Shown: positions 8,374-17,483 of the stretch, piece by piece | Numbering within the stretch: the stretch's first letter is position 1 | Layout: the number at the start of each line of letters is the position of its first letter | Notes under the pieces: generated by a model | What the model was told of the DNA's origin: nothing | The model's input: the letters and a program-made list of their open reading frames with translations, nothing else | Database searches by the model: none | DNA from: Paenibacillus validus NBRC 15382 | GTDB taxonomy: Bacteria > Bacillota > Bacilli > Paenibacillales > NBRC-103111 | Reading direction: 5' to 3' | DNA length: 38,876 nt | Assembly: GCF_004000985.1 (NCBI RefSeq) | Contig: NZ_BIMH01000045.1 | Span: 1-38,876 of the forward strand | Program-made: the position numbers and the translations under genes

Positions 8374-9265
8374 TTTGTTCTCCACCGAAGAGAGCCGCGC
8401 CGATGAGCAGCGGGAAAAGGTGATGGAAATCCCTTTGTCGGAAATTAGCGATTTTCCCGGTCATCCATTCAAGGTGAAAGCAGATGAAGCGATGCTGGAA
8501 ATGGCGGACAGCGTGAAGCAATACGGCGTTCTTGTTCCCGGCCTGGTGCGTCCAAAGGCGGACGGCGGCTATGAAATGGTAGCAGGACACCGGCGCAAGA
8601 AAGCGAGCGAACTAGCAGGTATGGAAACGATGCCTTGTATCGTTCGTGAACTGGACGACGATCAAGCAACTATCATTATGGTGGATAGCAACCTGCAACG
8701 GGAGTATATCTTGCCGAGTGAGAAGGCTTTTGCTTATAAGATGAAGCTGGAGGCGATGAATCGGCAAGGACAAAGAACTGATTTAACTCGTTCCCAAGTT
8801 GGGAACAAGTTAGATGGGAAAAAGTCCAGTGAAGTATTGGCGGAGCAAGTTGGAGAGAGCAAAAACCAAATATTTAGATATATCCGTCTTACCGAACTGA
8901 CCCCCTCCATTCTCGAAATGGTGGACGATAAACGAATCGCCTTTAATCCGGCCGTGGAGCTTTCATACTTGGCCGAAGAAGAACAGCAAGCTCTGTACGA
9001 GACGATGCAGTCCGAAGATTGCACTCCATCGTTGGCGCAGGCACAGCGCATGAAAAAACTGAGCCAGGACGGGCGGCTTAACGTGGATGTCATCTTCTCG
9101 ATTCTCACGGAGGAGAAGCCGAACCAAAAAGAAAAGATGACCATTCAGCGCGAGCGGATCGACCGCTTCTTTCCGAGGGACTTTAACGAAAAGCAAAAGG
9201 AAGACCTGATCGTGCAACTATTGGAAAGCTGGTATAAAAAGCGGCAACGGGAACAGGAACGCTAA
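8321..9265 (+). CDS. parB: ParB-family centromere-binding/CTPase protein
   Basis: This 314-residue protein is the ParB partner of the upstream ParA. It has the N-terminal ParB/Srx CTP-binding region (PLSEISDFPGHPF, then AGHRRKKA at about 88-95, then NLQRE at about 124) and a central HTH region (SSEVLAEQVGESKNQIFRYIRL). The frame stays open far upstream, but the TTG at 8321 sits 10 bases after an AAGGAGG site inside the end of parA and gives a protein of normal length, so I chose it. No copy of the chromosomal parS palindrome was noticed nearby, so its binding site is unknown. Confidence 0.9.
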   Translation: MATRDDRLASIKLTTVADLFSTEESRADEQREKVMEIPLSEISDFPGHPFKVKADEAMLEMADSVKQYGVLVPGLVRPKADGGYEMVAGHRRKKASELAGMETMPCIVRELDDDQATIIMVDSNLQREYILPSEKAFAYKMKLEAMNRQGQRTDLTRSQVGNKLDGKKSSEVLAEQVGESKNQIFRYIRLTELTPSILEMVDDKRIAFNPAVELSYLAEEEQQALYETMQSEDCTPSLAQAQRMKKLSQDGRLNVDVIFSILTEEKPNQKEKMTIQRERIDRFFPRDFNEKQKEDLIVQLLESWYKKRQREQER

Positions 9266-9298
9266 CTTGTATTTGAATACTTATCCTGTTCGTTGGCA

Positions 9299-9325
9299 CT
9301 CTCCCCTATAACGGAGAGCTTTTTT
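9299..9325 (+). terminator. Intrinsic terminator after parB
   Basis: CTCTCC and GGAGAG form a 6-pair stem around an 8-base loop, followed by a C and six T. It separates parA-parB from the next gene group. Confidence 0.65.
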
Positions 9326-9353
9326 ATGCCCATTTTTGGGGAGGCGATAAGCG

Positions 9354-9563
9354 ATGTATTTCACAAAAGGGAGGCGTCGTCAGTATGAGCGCCTGATGCA
9401 AGAAAAACCGGGTTTCAACCGCATTGAAGTTTTGGAGGATGAGACGGAGGAGACGCGCACGCGAAAAAAGGAATCTCGTGAAACCGGTCAATCCAAACGA
9501 AACCGGAGAACGAAGGAAGACCGCAACTTGCCAGGAAAGGAAGACGGACGATGGAAGAAATGA
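9354..9563 (+). CDS. Small highly basic protein of unknown function
   Basis: This 69-residue protein is very rich in Arg, Lys and Glu (for example KGRRRQYERL near the start). The ATG has a good GGGGAGGCG ribosome binding site, and its 3' end overlaps the next gene by 13 bases. No domain is recognised. The charged, low-complexity tail is probably disordered. The overlap and the ribosome binding site are the main support; a role as a nucleic-acid-binding accessory is only a guess. Confidence 0.55.
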   Translation: MYFTKGRRRQYERLMQEKPGFNRIEVLEDETEETRTRKKESRETGQSKRNRRTKEDRNLPGKEDGRWKK

Positions 9564-10159
9564 AGCGAATGGTGGACAACTACGAAGTCTATCAGGCCAT
9601 CTCCATCGGGAAGGTGGAAGTGCTGCTTGGCATAGACGAAACCAATGTTGATCATCCGTACATGGTGTGTACCTGCACCCGAAACAATTCGTTGGGTGTC
9701 GAGCAATTTTACGCGATTTCAGCTGGCGCGGATTATCTTGAGGCCATGCATGACTTTATTTCCCGTGTGCAATGGGAACTGGAGGATCTCAAAGAAGAAC
9801 GGGCAACCGTCTTGGTGCCCCTAACTCCCCTCACCCAGGCACAATGTCAGCCCATTCGCGAAGACATGCGCATTGACAACCAGGTCGTCGCCATCCGACC
9901 GGAACGGTTGCGTCCCGAATATCGCACTGCAGTTAATCAGCTTGTATTGGCACAAAGCGGTTTTGGCACCTCTGCCTATTCCCGAGGCCGCGCCGTCTAC
10001 GTGTTAAATCTGTATACCGGAGAGGAGTCTCGCTGGAATCGGGAGGATTTTATCGGCCTAATAAAACCGGAGCATATGCCCGCATGGGCGCAAGAAAAGC
10101 TGGAGCAGCATCAGGCTGCGGTCCAGCAAAAGCTAAAGTGCCGTGACGATGCCCGGTAA
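9551..10159 (+). CDS. Conserved mobile-element protein of unknown function
   Basis: A 202-residue soluble protein. The second half contains a stretch (AIRPERLRPEYRTAVNQL, then SRGRAVYVLNLYTGEESRW) that I associate with uncharacterised proteins of Firmicutes conjugative elements, often fused to antirestriction-type modules; I cannot give a firm family name. There is no signal peptide or membrane segment. It starts inside the preceding small gene and is followed 46 bases later by the CpaB-like gene, so it belongs to the head of the pilus operon or to the preceding leader genes. Confidence 0.7.
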   Translation: MEEMKRMVDNYEVYQAISIGKVEVLLGIDETNVDHPYMVCTCTRNNSLGVEQFYAISAGADYLEAMHDFISRVQWELEDLKEERATVLVPLTPLTQAQCQPIREDMRIDNQVVAIRPERLRPEYRTAVNQLVLAQSGFGTSAYSRGRAVYVLNLYTGEESRWNREDFIGLIKPEHMPAWAQEKLEQHQAAVQQKLKCRDDAR

Positions 10160-10205
10160 AACGTTCGAAAGCATTTCAGTATTGAGGAGAGAGGAGACGT
10201 GAGCG

Positions 10206-11318
10206 ATGTCGTGGACTTATCGGAACCGTAAGACGCTTATTATCACCGCGATCGCTATAAGTGTTTGTTTACTTGTGGCTGCGGTCATTTATTCTCTGAT
10301 TAACCAATCGGAACAAAAGCAGAAGCAGCAGCAAATGAAGGAACATTATGAAAGGCAAATCGAGGAACTGAAAACGATAGAGGAACAATCGCGCAGAAAC
10401 GTCTGGACCGTGGCGCGAACCATCCCGGCCGGCGGCACCGTGACGGCGCAAGACATTAAGGCTGAAACAATGCCTGCGAGTCTGGTGCCATCCGGGATGA
10501 TTACCGATCAAAATTCGGTCATTGGCAAAAGAGTCAAAATCGAATTGCAGCCAGGCACGCCGTTGATGCCATCGATGCTGTACGAGGGCGCACCGATCCC
10601 CAAGGATTTACGGTTACAGGAGTTTCATGTCATTCAGCTTCCCTCCAATTTGCAAAAGGGGCAGTACATTGACGTGAGAATCAACTTCCCGACTGGCGAG
10701 GATTTTGTCCTGCTTTCAAAAAAGAAAGCGCGGGAGTTATCGGGCACGGTCATCTGGCTGGAAATGAATGAGCTGGATATTTTGCAAACGTCAAGTGCGA
10801 TTATCGACGCCTACTTGCAAGGCGCTCGTCTGTATGCCCTGCCTTATATCGAGCCTGGATTGCAGGAAGCGGCAGTGGTCAATTATCCTGCCAATCCGAA
10901 GGTGCTCGATTTGATGGAACATGATCCGAACCTGCTCGAAAAAGCGACAACCGAGCTTGCCCGCAAGCTTCGCGCGACACTGGATGACAATCTCAAAGCG
11001 ATGAGCGAGTCGGACAAACTGCGTGTGACGAGCGGCAGTGTAACGGTTCAGCAGCAACTGCAAAATGAGCGCATTGTTACGCAACAAGGCAATACCATGC
11101 AAGAAGCGATTCCGTCGCAACCGATAGACACATCATCAACAGTCGATTATGAACCGCCAACCGTGCAGCCGCTGCCCTCCCCTTCCGATTCGTTAACAAC
11201 GAATGAAAATGGACCGGAAACGGAACCAGCGCCAGCGCCATCACTGCCGCAAGTGCCGGCTTTGCCGTCGGGAGAGCCTGCCAGCGAAGATAAATTGGAG
11301 CACATTTTTAATCAGTGA
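10206..11318 (+). CDS. CpaB/RcpC-like SAF-domain pilus assembly protein
   Basis: This 370-residue protein begins with one membrane segment (LIITAIAISVCLLVAAVIYS) and a short charged coiled coil. A SAF domain follows at about residues 70-120 (ARTIPAGGTVTAQDIK, then GKRVKIELQPGTPL), as in CpaB/RcpC of Tad pili. A further beta-rich region follows and the C-terminal third is Pro/Ser/Glu-rich, probably cell-wall spanning. The ATG follows a GGAGAGAGGAGACG purine stretch. In Gram-negative Tad systems CpaB works with the secretin; a Gram-positive cell has none, so here it may link the pilus base to the wall. It opens the pilus operon, and the next gene begins 11 bases downstream. Confidence 0.8.
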   Translation: MSWTYRNRKTLIITAIAISVCLLVAAVIYSLINQSEQKQKQQQMKEHYERQIEELKTIEEQSRRNVWTVARTIPAGGTVTAQDIKAETMPASLVPSGMITDQNSVIGKRVKIELQPGTPLMPSMLYEGAPIPKDLRLQEFHVIQLPSNLQKGQYIDVRINFPTGEDFVLLSKKKARELSGTVIWLEMNELDILQTSSAIIDAYLQGARLYALPYIEPGLQEAAVVNYPANPKVLDLMEHDPNLLEKATTELARKLRATLDDNLKAMSESDKLRVTSGSVTVQQQLQNERIVTQQGNTMQEAIPSQPIDTSSTVDYEPPTVQPLPSPSDSLTTNENGPETEPAPAPSLPQVPALPSGEPASEDKLEHIFNQ

Positions 11319-11329
11319 AGGAGGCCCTC

Positions 11330-12037
11330 ATGAAAAAAATCGTGTTTTTCGGCGCGCCGGACAAAAGTCACTTGCTCCTTGTGCTGGGCAAGCTGCTCAC
11401 GGCGCTGGAGCAAAAGGTATTGATCGTGGATTCTACACTCGCCCAATCGATGCAAGGCTATTTGCCTCAAGTGGAATTCGGCTATTCGCTGCGGGAGTTT
11501 GAAGGCATCGATGTGGCGACCGGGCTGCTCACATCAGCGCAACTGGAGCGCTCTGTCCTTCAATCCGCAGGCGAAGCGGCTTATGATGTCATGCTGCTTG
11601 ACACCGATCACACCGAATTTGTGAAAGGACGAGACTTACCGGGCTATGACAAGCGGGTTTGGTGCAGCAATTACAGTCGGCTGGGCATGCAAATCAATGC
11701 GAGTCTGATGCAGCGGCTGTGCCTTCACGAAGCGGAGGGACAACCGCTCACCTTTTACAAACTGATTACCCCCACCTTGCCGACCGCCATACCTGAGTCG
11801 TACATCGATTCGCTGCTGCCGCACCAGACTGTGCGCTGGGAGGAAACCGTGTTCCGCTTTCCGCTTGACGAACGGAATCTATCCGTTGAGCTCGACAACC
11901 AGCATCATGGCCGCATCGACATCAGGCGGCTGTCCGGGACGTATCGCCGAACCGTGCTCGACATGCTGCAACAGTTGTTTGATTGCGATGCCAAAACGGC
12001 TCGGCAGGCATGGGCGCGCTCCCGAAAGCGCGCGTGA
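11330..12037 (+). CDS. MinD/CpaE-like protein with degenerate P-loop (first copy)
   Basis: A 235-residue protein with the beginning of a MinD/ParA-like Rossmann fold (KKIVFFGAPDKSHLLLVLGKLL), but the deviant Walker A is reduced to GAPDKSH and lacks the KGGxGKT core. A later segment YDVMLLDTDHTEF resembles the Walker B strand. The frame is open from a GTG at 11315, but the ATG at 11330 has GAAGGAGG at ideal spacing. It sits between the CpaB-like gene and a second MinD-like gene. CpaE proteins localise Tad pilus machinery; this copy probably cannot hydrolyse ATP and may be a structural partner. The assignment rests on fold-like pattern and context. Confidence 0.65.
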   Translation: MKKIVFFGAPDKSHLLLVLGKLLTALEQKVLIVDSTLAQSMQGYLPQVEFGYSLREFEGIDVATGLLTSAQLERSVLQSAGEAAYDVMLLDTDHTEFVKGRDLPGYDKRVWCSNYSRLGMQINASLMQRLCLHEAEGQPLTFYKLITPTLPTAIPESYIDSLLPHQTVRWEETVFRFPLDERNLSVELDNQHHGRIDIRRLSGTYRRTVLDMLQQLFDCDAKTARQAWARSRKRA

Positions 12038-12070
12038 ATCCGGTAATGTTGCACGAAAGGAGATGAAGCA

Positions 12071-12916
12071 ATGGGTTTTACTGTGGTGTTCTGGAGTCCG
12101 ATTTCGGGACAAGCCGGTACGACGAGCAACCTGATCGCCGCCGCCGCGCTGCTCGGACTTGAATATTCCTCGCGTCTTTTGCTGCTCGGGCATTTGCAAA
12201 GTGAATACGCAGCCATTGAACGCGGATTTTACCCAAGGCGATCTTGGACAAGCAAAGCGGACGTCACCTCCGACGTAGGAATTGACGCGCTGCTCAGGCT
12301 ATTGCAAAACCGCAAGCTCGAACCGAAATTGCTACGGAATTACACGTTGCCGCTGCTCGCCGAGCGCCTCGACATCCTACCGGGATCGAACAAACCGGAC
12401 GTATCGTTTGTTTCGTCCGCACGGGACTGGCTTGACTCGCTTTTGGAACTGACAAGGCGGGCATACGATCTGGTGTTGGTCGACGGAGGAAGCGGCGACG
12501 TGTCGGAGTGGACACGAGGTCTGCTGCGACAGGCGGATTTGCTGGTCGTCTGTCTGCCACAGAATATACTCAAATTGGAGCAGGCTTTTCCGCTGGTGGA
12601 GGCGCAGCTACTGTCCAATCGGAAGCTGTTGCTCGTTTTCGGACAAGTTGATCCTCGCTCGTCGTTGACGATCAAAAACGTCATGCGTCAGTTTTACCGC
12701 CGGGAGCCTGCGTACCCGATTGTCCATAATACGGGCTGGCTCGATGCCGCCCAGCAAGGAGACGCTATTCATTTTTTATTTCGCAACCGGAAGGTGCCTC
12801 GCGATCATGAAAACAGCCTTTTTGTGCAACAAGTGCGGGCGTTAGCGCAGGCGATCACCCAGCGCGCTGGTTTAGGCAATCCTCTTTTCGGCGGGAAGGA
12901 GGACGTTGGCAAATGA
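12071..12916 (+). CDS. CpaE/MinD-like pilus-localising protein (second copy)
   Basis: This 281-residue protein has the layout of CpaE/MinD: FWSPISGQAGTTSNLIAAAALL at the N-terminus in the P-loop position, YDLVLVDGGSGDVSEW as the Walker B-like strand, and ADLLVVCLPQN as the switch-adjacent strand. The signature lysines of the deviant Walker A (KGGxGKT) are absent (SGQAGTT), so ATP hydrolysis is doubtful. The ATG follows AAAGGAGATGAAGCA. Its stop overlaps the start of the CpaF gene by 4 bases, indicating coupled translation. It lies in the normal cpaE position immediately before cpaF. Confidence 0.78.
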   Translation: MGFTVVFWSPISGQAGTTSNLIAAAALLGLEYSSRLLLLGHLQSEYAAIERGFYPRRSWTSKADVTSDVGIDALLRLLQNRKLEPKLLRNYTLPLLAERLDILPGSNKPDVSFVSSARDWLDSLLELTRRAYDLVLVDGGSGDVSEWTRGLLRQADLLVVCLPQNILKLEQAFPLVEAQLLSNRKLLLVFGQVDPRSSLTIKNVMRQFYRREPAYPIVHNTGWLDAAQQGDAIHFLFRNRKVPRDHENSLFVQQVRALAQAITQRAGLGNPLFGGKEDVGK

Positions 12917-14784
12917 TGTTCGTTTTGAACGGATTGATCATAGCAGGCATCCTCATCGCGGTCGGCGTCCTGCTCTATTTGCGCATGAGCCGCCGCTTGC
13001 CGGAGCAGTCGGACGAAAAGCCAGTCTATACGCTGGAAGCGATGACTGCGTTTGTGAAAGTGGCGCTGCATGAGATGACGAGCAGCAACCTGATCGACTA
13101 TGGTTTATCGGAAGAAGAATACCGCCGCCGGAAAAACAAGCGCGCGGAACTGAAAAAAGCGCTGCGGGGCTGCACGTCCGGTGATTTGCGGGACAAGGCC
13201 TATGTGAAGCAAGTGATCACCGATTTGCTTGAGCAGCGCTATACACTGGACGACGATAACTTGAATCGGCTTCTGCCGTTTGACGATCCGCAAGCGCTCA
13301 CGCCACAGGATCAGTTTGACATCCTGCTCTATCTATATAAGAAACAACATCGTTTGAGGGCGTTGGATGAACTGATCCAAAAATACGAACTGGATCGCCC
13401 CAAACGGAGCATGGAAGACGAAGAAATCGAATCTTACCGGATTACCGCTGATGAAATCCGCGACATCTACAAGCGGGAAGTGCGCAAGCTGTCCGCCGAA
13501 GACAAAACGCAGATCATCGTACAGCGGATATACCAGCAGTACAAAGGATTTAGCGTCATCGACGAAATCCGCGATATGAAAATCGATGGCGTATCGGGTG
13601 GCGTGTCCGGCATCCCGCCCGCGATGTGGGAAGGCGAGTGGAGCTTGGAGGAAGAAGCACAACTTCGCGAGGTGCCGAAGTCACATGACAGCGTATGGCT
13701 GTTTTATAAAGGAAAGTCGATTCATCTGAGCTTTCTGTCCTTCGGCTCGGAACAAGAGCTAAGGCGCGTGTGCCAGAATGTGTACAAGCATAATTTCCCC
13801 GGCCAACTGTCCGAAGCGAACGGTTTTAAGGTGAATGAAATGGCCGACGGTTCCCGCGTCGTCGTGTTGCGCCCCCGGTTCAGTGAATCGTGGGCTTTTT
13901 TTGTGCGCAAATTCGATGTCCAAAACGCTACGCTGGAACAGTTGATTCAAGACGATCATGCCGAACTTCCGATTGGATTGATTCGATATTTGGTCATGGG
14001 CGAGCGCATTACGGCCATTACCGGCGCGCAAGGCAGCGGCAAGACGACGCTTTTGATGGCGATGGTGCGCTACATTCCGGCTATTTTACCGATTCGGGTG
14101 CAGGAAATGGCCTTTGAGCTTCAACTTCGGAAAATTTACCGGGATCGCAACATTGTAAGTTTGCGGGAAACGGAAACGATCTCCGGGCAGGACGGGCTGG
14201 ACATTCAGAAAAAAACGGACGGCTCGGTCAATATTTTGGGGGAAGTGGCGACCGACCCGGTTGCCGCCTGGATGGTGCAGATGGCGCAGGTCGCTTCACT
14301 GTTTACTTTGTTTACGCATCACGCCAAAACGTTCCGTGATCTCGTCTACTCGCTGCGCAATTCGTTGCTGAAGACAGGGGTGTTTACAAACGAGAAAGTG
14401 GCCGAGCAGCAGGTTGTCAGTGTCATCAACTTTGACATTCATTTGAGAAGGGACACGGACGGACATCGCTATATCGAGCGCATTACCGAGTGCGTGCCGG
14501 TGGAACAGGAGGTGGCCTACCCGGATTCGTTCCGCCACAAAGCAACGACCGAAGAGAAAATGACGGCGTTTATGGAGACGTTGCTCGAATACTTCCGCCG
14601 CACGACGGATCGACCGCTTTATGCCGCGCGCAATGTAATCGAATACCGAGACGGACGGTATGTCGCTGTTCATCCGCTATCCGAGAAAAGCCGCAAAGAA
14701 ATCGCTGCTTGTCTCGCCGGGCCAGACCAGGCGGCGTTCGAGGCGTTTTTGGCGGTTCATTGGGGGGATAGCGATGAAACTTGA
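12913..14784 (+). CDS. CpaF/TadA-type pilus assembly ATPase
   Basis: This 623-residue secretion ATPase would power pilus assembly at the inner face of the membrane. Unlike typical CpaF it begins with a membrane segment (LIIAGILIAVGVLLYL). A long helical N-terminal region follows, then the VirB11/CpaF core: Walker A GAQGSGKTT at about 372-380, a Walker B region ILGEVATDPVAAW at about 440-452, and a histidine motif TLFTHHAKT at about 464-472. The start overlaps the upstream stop by 4 bases and its own 3' end overlaps the TadB/C-like gene by 11 bases. It could in principle serve conjugation as a VirB11, but the flanking CpaE- and TadB/C-like genes make a Tad-type role more likely. Confidence 0.88.
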   Translation: MMFVLNGLIIAGILIAVGVLLYLRMSRRLPEQSDEKPVYTLEAMTAFVKVALHEMTSSNLIDYGLSEEEYRRRKNKRAELKKALRGCTSGDLRDKAYVKQVITDLLEQRYTLDDDNLNRLLPFDDPQALTPQDQFDILLYLYKKQHRLRALDELIQKYELDRPKRSMEDEEIESYRITADEIRDIYKREVRKLSAEDKTQIIVQRIYQQYKGFSVIDEIRDMKIDGVSGGVSGIPPAMWEGEWSLEEEAQLREVPKSHDSVWLFYKGKSIHLSFLSFGSEQELRRVCQNVYKHNFPGQLSEANGFKVNEMADGSRVVVLRPRFSESWAFFVRKFDVQNATLEQLIQDDHAELPIGLIRYLVMGERITAITGAQGSGKTTLLMAMVRYIPAILPIRVQEMAFELQLRKIYRDRNIVSLRETETISGQDGLDIQKKTDGSVNILGEVATDPVAAWMVQMAQVASLFTLFTHHAKTFRDLVYSLRNSLLKTGVFTNEKVAEQQVVSVINFDIHLRRDTDGHRYIERITECVPVEQEVAYPDSFRHKATTEEKMTAFMETLLEYFRRTTDRPLYAARNVIEYRDGRYVAVHPLSEKSRKEIAACLAGPDQAAFEAFLAVHWGDSDET

Positions 14785-16843
14785 ATGGCTGTCCCTATTG
14801 CTCGGTGCGGCGACGGTGTTGTTCCTCGCGATGTTGGCCGCGTTTCAATGGGTATCCCGCTACGGTTCGGACGTAGAGGCCGTTCGGCGGTATGAAGCGC
14901 TGCGCAAGCCGGGCAAAGCCCGCAAAAAGCAAGCGCTGTATAGCGTCTTGCAGCAGTTGTACCGCCTATGCGAGCGCGTGCCGATTCTGCGTGCCTATTT
15001 GCTTCAACTCCGTAAACGAATGACCATCCTCCAGCTTGGCGATGAATGGAAGCTGCGGCTGGAGACGATGAAGACGGCTCTAATTATTTGGGGCATGCTG
15101 ATTGCAGCGGCTGTTCCGCTGGCATTCGGTGTTCGCGATCCGGTCACGCTTGGCATGATCGCCATCGGCTTCTGGGTTGGCCACGGCATCTTTTCGGACA
15201 ACCTCGTCCATCGTCTGGAAACGCGCCTGCTACGGCAACTTCGGCATTTCTTCTCGGATGTGCGTCACCACTATCATCGTCATGGGATGGTGGAGGAAGC
15301 CATTTATGAAGCGACGGACGGTGCGCCGTATGAGATGGCGCTGCATGGACACGAAATATACGATGTGCTGACAACAAGCGACGCGGAGCAGCGGCTGGCG
15401 CAGTACATCGAGAGCGCGCCGAATCGCTATTTGCAGGGTTTGGCCGGGCTGTCGCATTTGGTGAAAGAGTACGGCGATAAACGAACCACTACCGGCTCCG
15501 TGTACTTGAAGGCGCTCGGGAAGCTCGCGACCGAATTGAATCTGGAACTGTTGCGTCGCGAGCGTCTTGGTTTCCTGTTGCAGGGACTGACCGCTATCGC
15601 GCTGTTGCCGCTGCTGTTTACCCGGCCGATTGAAGCTTGGGCCAGCCACTACTTTCCGGCGATGGACGCTTTTTATGCGAGCACCGCCGGCTGGATCGTG
15701 AAAATCGGCTTAATGGCGGTCGTTTGGCTGTCCTATGTCCTGCTGCGCAACATTCAGGAACTGGACGTGAGTCCAAAACCGACCGGCCGAAAAAGATGGG
15801 AGAGACGGGTGTACGAGTGGCCGTGGATGCGCTGGCTTGTGCATCGCATCAGCCCCGCCCCCGGTTCCCGAGAAGCCGACCGCATGGTCAAGTTGCTCAA
15901 GGAAACCGCATCGCAACTTCGGCTGGAATGGCTCTATGTACAGCGCATCGTGGCGGGAGGCATGGCGTTTTTGGTTGTGCTCGGGATGTTTATTGCGCTG
16001 CATGCCGCAAGTCGGCATCAAATCCTGTATGCGCCAGTGAAGCCTGGCATCTTGTTCGGCCAACTTTCGCCGGAGGAGGAAAACAAGGCGCGTGAAGCGG
16101 CGGCGCTCGATCGCCGCATCATTGATCGCGCTAAGGAGGTGAAGAACCGCACCGAAGAAACGGTTATGGCCTTGCTCCGCAGCGAATCGCCGACGACGAA
16201 TCCGGACGATCAGCTTCGCACCGCGGCTCGGCGCATCCTTGGCAAGCTCGCGAAGCTGGACAATCAGTATGTGAAGTGGTGGGAAACGCTCCTCGCCGCT
16301 CTCGCGGGCTGGGGCGGCTACGCCATGCCGGTCGGCGTTCGGTGGTTCCAAAGGCGTATGCGGCAGATGGAGATGAAGCATGAAGTGGATCAACTGCATG
16401 CCGTCATCGCGATGCTGGCAGATATGGACCGTATGTCGGTCGAGCATCTGCTCATTTGGATGGAGCAGTTTGCCCGCGTGTTTAAGGAGCCGCTGCAGAC
16501 CTGCTTGCTTCATTTCGAACAGGGCGCGGATCAGGCGTTGGCGCAGCTCAAAGAGGATGCGCCTTTTTTGCCGTTCGTCCGCACGGTTGAAAAGCTGGAA
16601 CTGGCGGCGCAAAGCCTGCCGATTCGAGAAGCGTTCGACGATCTGGAGTCGGAGCAAGCCTACGCGCAGGAGCAGCGCAAACAGGAATATGAGCAATTGA
16701 TCGAGCAAAAGGCAGGCTGGGGAAAATGGATCGGGTTTGCGCCAATGATGGCCCTTATTTTCGGCTATCTGGTCATTCCACTCGTTATCGTCAGCCTGCA
16801 CCAAATGTCCGTTTACTACGAACAGCTTCAGCGCATCCAGTAA
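14774..16843 (+). CDS. Fused TadB-TadC-like (T2SS F family) membrane platform protein
   Basis: A 689-residue integral membrane protein. It contains two related halves: one around residues 90-310 with paired membrane segments (ALIIWGMLIAAAVPLAFGV; LLQGLTAIALLPLLF), and a second from about 380 to the end with segments near 395-415 and 655-680 (APMMALIFGYLVIPLVIVSL). Tad systems normally encode TadB and TadC as separate proteins of about 300 aa; this looks like one polypeptide carrying both. The frame runs upstream to 14660, but the ATG at 14774 is preceded by GGGGGGATAG and overlaps the CpaF stop, as expected for coupling. It would form the inner-membrane platform driven by the CpaF ATPase. Confidence 0.78.
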   Translation: MKLEWLSLLLGAATVLFLAMLAAFQWVSRYGSDVEAVRRYEALRKPGKARKKQALYSVLQQLYRLCERVPILRAYLLQLRKRMTILQLGDEWKLRLETMKTALIIWGMLIAAAVPLAFGVRDPVTLGMIAIGFWVGHGIFSDNLVHRLETRLLRQLRHFFSDVRHHYHRHGMVEEAIYEATDGAPYEMALHGHEIYDVLTTSDAEQRLAQYIESAPNRYLQGLAGLSHLVKEYGDKRTTTGSVYLKALGKLATELNLELLRRERLGFLLQGLTAIALLPLLFTRPIEAWASHYFPAMDAFYASTAGWIVKIGLMAVVWLSYVLLRNIQELDVSPKPTGRKRWERRVYEWPWMRWLVHRISPAPGSREADRMVKLLKETASQLRLEWLYVQRIVAGGMAFLVVLGMFIALHAASRHQILYAPVKPGILFGQLSPEEENKAREAAALDRRIIDRAKEVKNRTEETVMALLRSESPTTNPDDQLRTAARRILGKLAKLDNQYVKWWETLLAALAGWGGYAMPVGVRWFQRRMRQMEMKHEVDQLHAVIAMLADMDRMSVEHLLIWMEQFARVFKEPLQTCLLHFEQGADQALAQLKEDAPFLPFVRTVEKLELAAQSLPIREAFDDLESEQAYAQEQRKQEYEQLIEQKAGWGKWIGFAPMMALIFGYLVIPLVIVSLHQMSVYYEQLQRIQ

Positions 16844-16919
16844 GCGGCCATGTTGCGTCGCTTTCCAAACAGGAAGTGTCTTTTTTATTTTCTATTTCAT
16901 TTGAAGGAGAGATCGGTTC

Positions 16920-17399
16920 ATGTCTAACGCACAGAAAGCACTCGTGATGGCAGCAGGCATTTTTCTTGCCATCGCACTCATTACCCTCGCCGTTGTGTTG
17001 TTTATTTCCGCACAAGACTCAACCAAAGCGGCGCAAAGCAATTTCAGTAACATTCAGACCGAACTGTCACAAACGGCGTTTACAGTGTACGACAACACGA
17101 CGCTATCAGGAAGCCAGGTGGTTAATGCGCTGCGCAAGTTCAGCGATCAAGACCAGTTTGGCATTCAGATCGTCACGGGGAAAAATCCGGTCGGCCAGTG
17201 GTATGGAAAAGTGATCAATACAGGCGTTCCGATGGACAGCGTAACCTATGGTTCGGTCATTGGCGTAGCGCCGGGGCAACTCAGTCATGCGGTCGATGAA
17301 TCAGATATAAACTACGTCAATCCGAGCGGCAAATTCCGGGCGCAACTGGTTCACGACAGCAGCAACGTCATCCGCGGCATCGTGTTCCGACAGCAATAA
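16920..17399 (+). CDS. Pilin-like secreted/membrane-anchored protein
   Basis: A 159-residue protein with a short N-terminal head (MSNAQKA), a hydrophobic helix (LVMAAGIFLAIALITLAVVLFIS) and a polar Ser/Asn/Gln-rich exported domain. This fits a type IV/Tad pilin or a pseudopilin. A classic prepilin peptidase site is not obvious and no prepilin peptidase gene is in the window, so it may be processed by a host enzyme or remain membrane-anchored. It follows the platform gene after a 76-base gap and has a GAAGGAGAG site. Its place makes it the best candidate for the major pilus subunit. Confidence 0.65.
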   Translation: MSNAQKALVMAAGIFLAIALITLAVVLFISAQDSTKAAQSNFSNIQTELSQTAFTVYDNTTLSGSQVVNALRKFSDQDQFGIQIVTGKNPVGQWYGKVINTGVPMDSVTYGSVIGVAPGQLSHAVDESDINYVNPSGKFRAQLVHDSSNVIRGIVFRQQ

Positions 17400-17433
17400 G
17401 CGATCGATACCTTGACTATCATAAAACGCTTAT

Positions 17434-17460
17434 GGGGTGTCCTCTACTGACGGACGCCCC
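17434..17460 (+). terminator. Hairpin between two pilin-like genes
   Basis: GGGGTGTCC and GGACGCCCC form a 9-pair stem (one G-U) around a 9-base loop. There is no T tract behind it, so it is more likely an mRNA stabiliser or processing site protecting the upstream pilin-like message than a strong terminator. Confidence 0.45.
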
Positions 17461-17483
17461 TGCGTTTCCAAGGAGGGAAACCA

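Noticed and set aside
12913..14784. CpaF-like ATPase as a conjugative VirB11
   Set aside because: Neighbouring CpaB-, CpaE- and TadB/C-like genes and the lack of VirB11 in Gram-positive transfer systems favour a Tad-type pilus role.
15710..16804. 364-residue minus-strand ORF opposite the TadB-TadC gene
   Set aside because: It is antisense to a gene with clear membrane-platform features and tight operon overlaps; long shadows are common in GC-rich regions.
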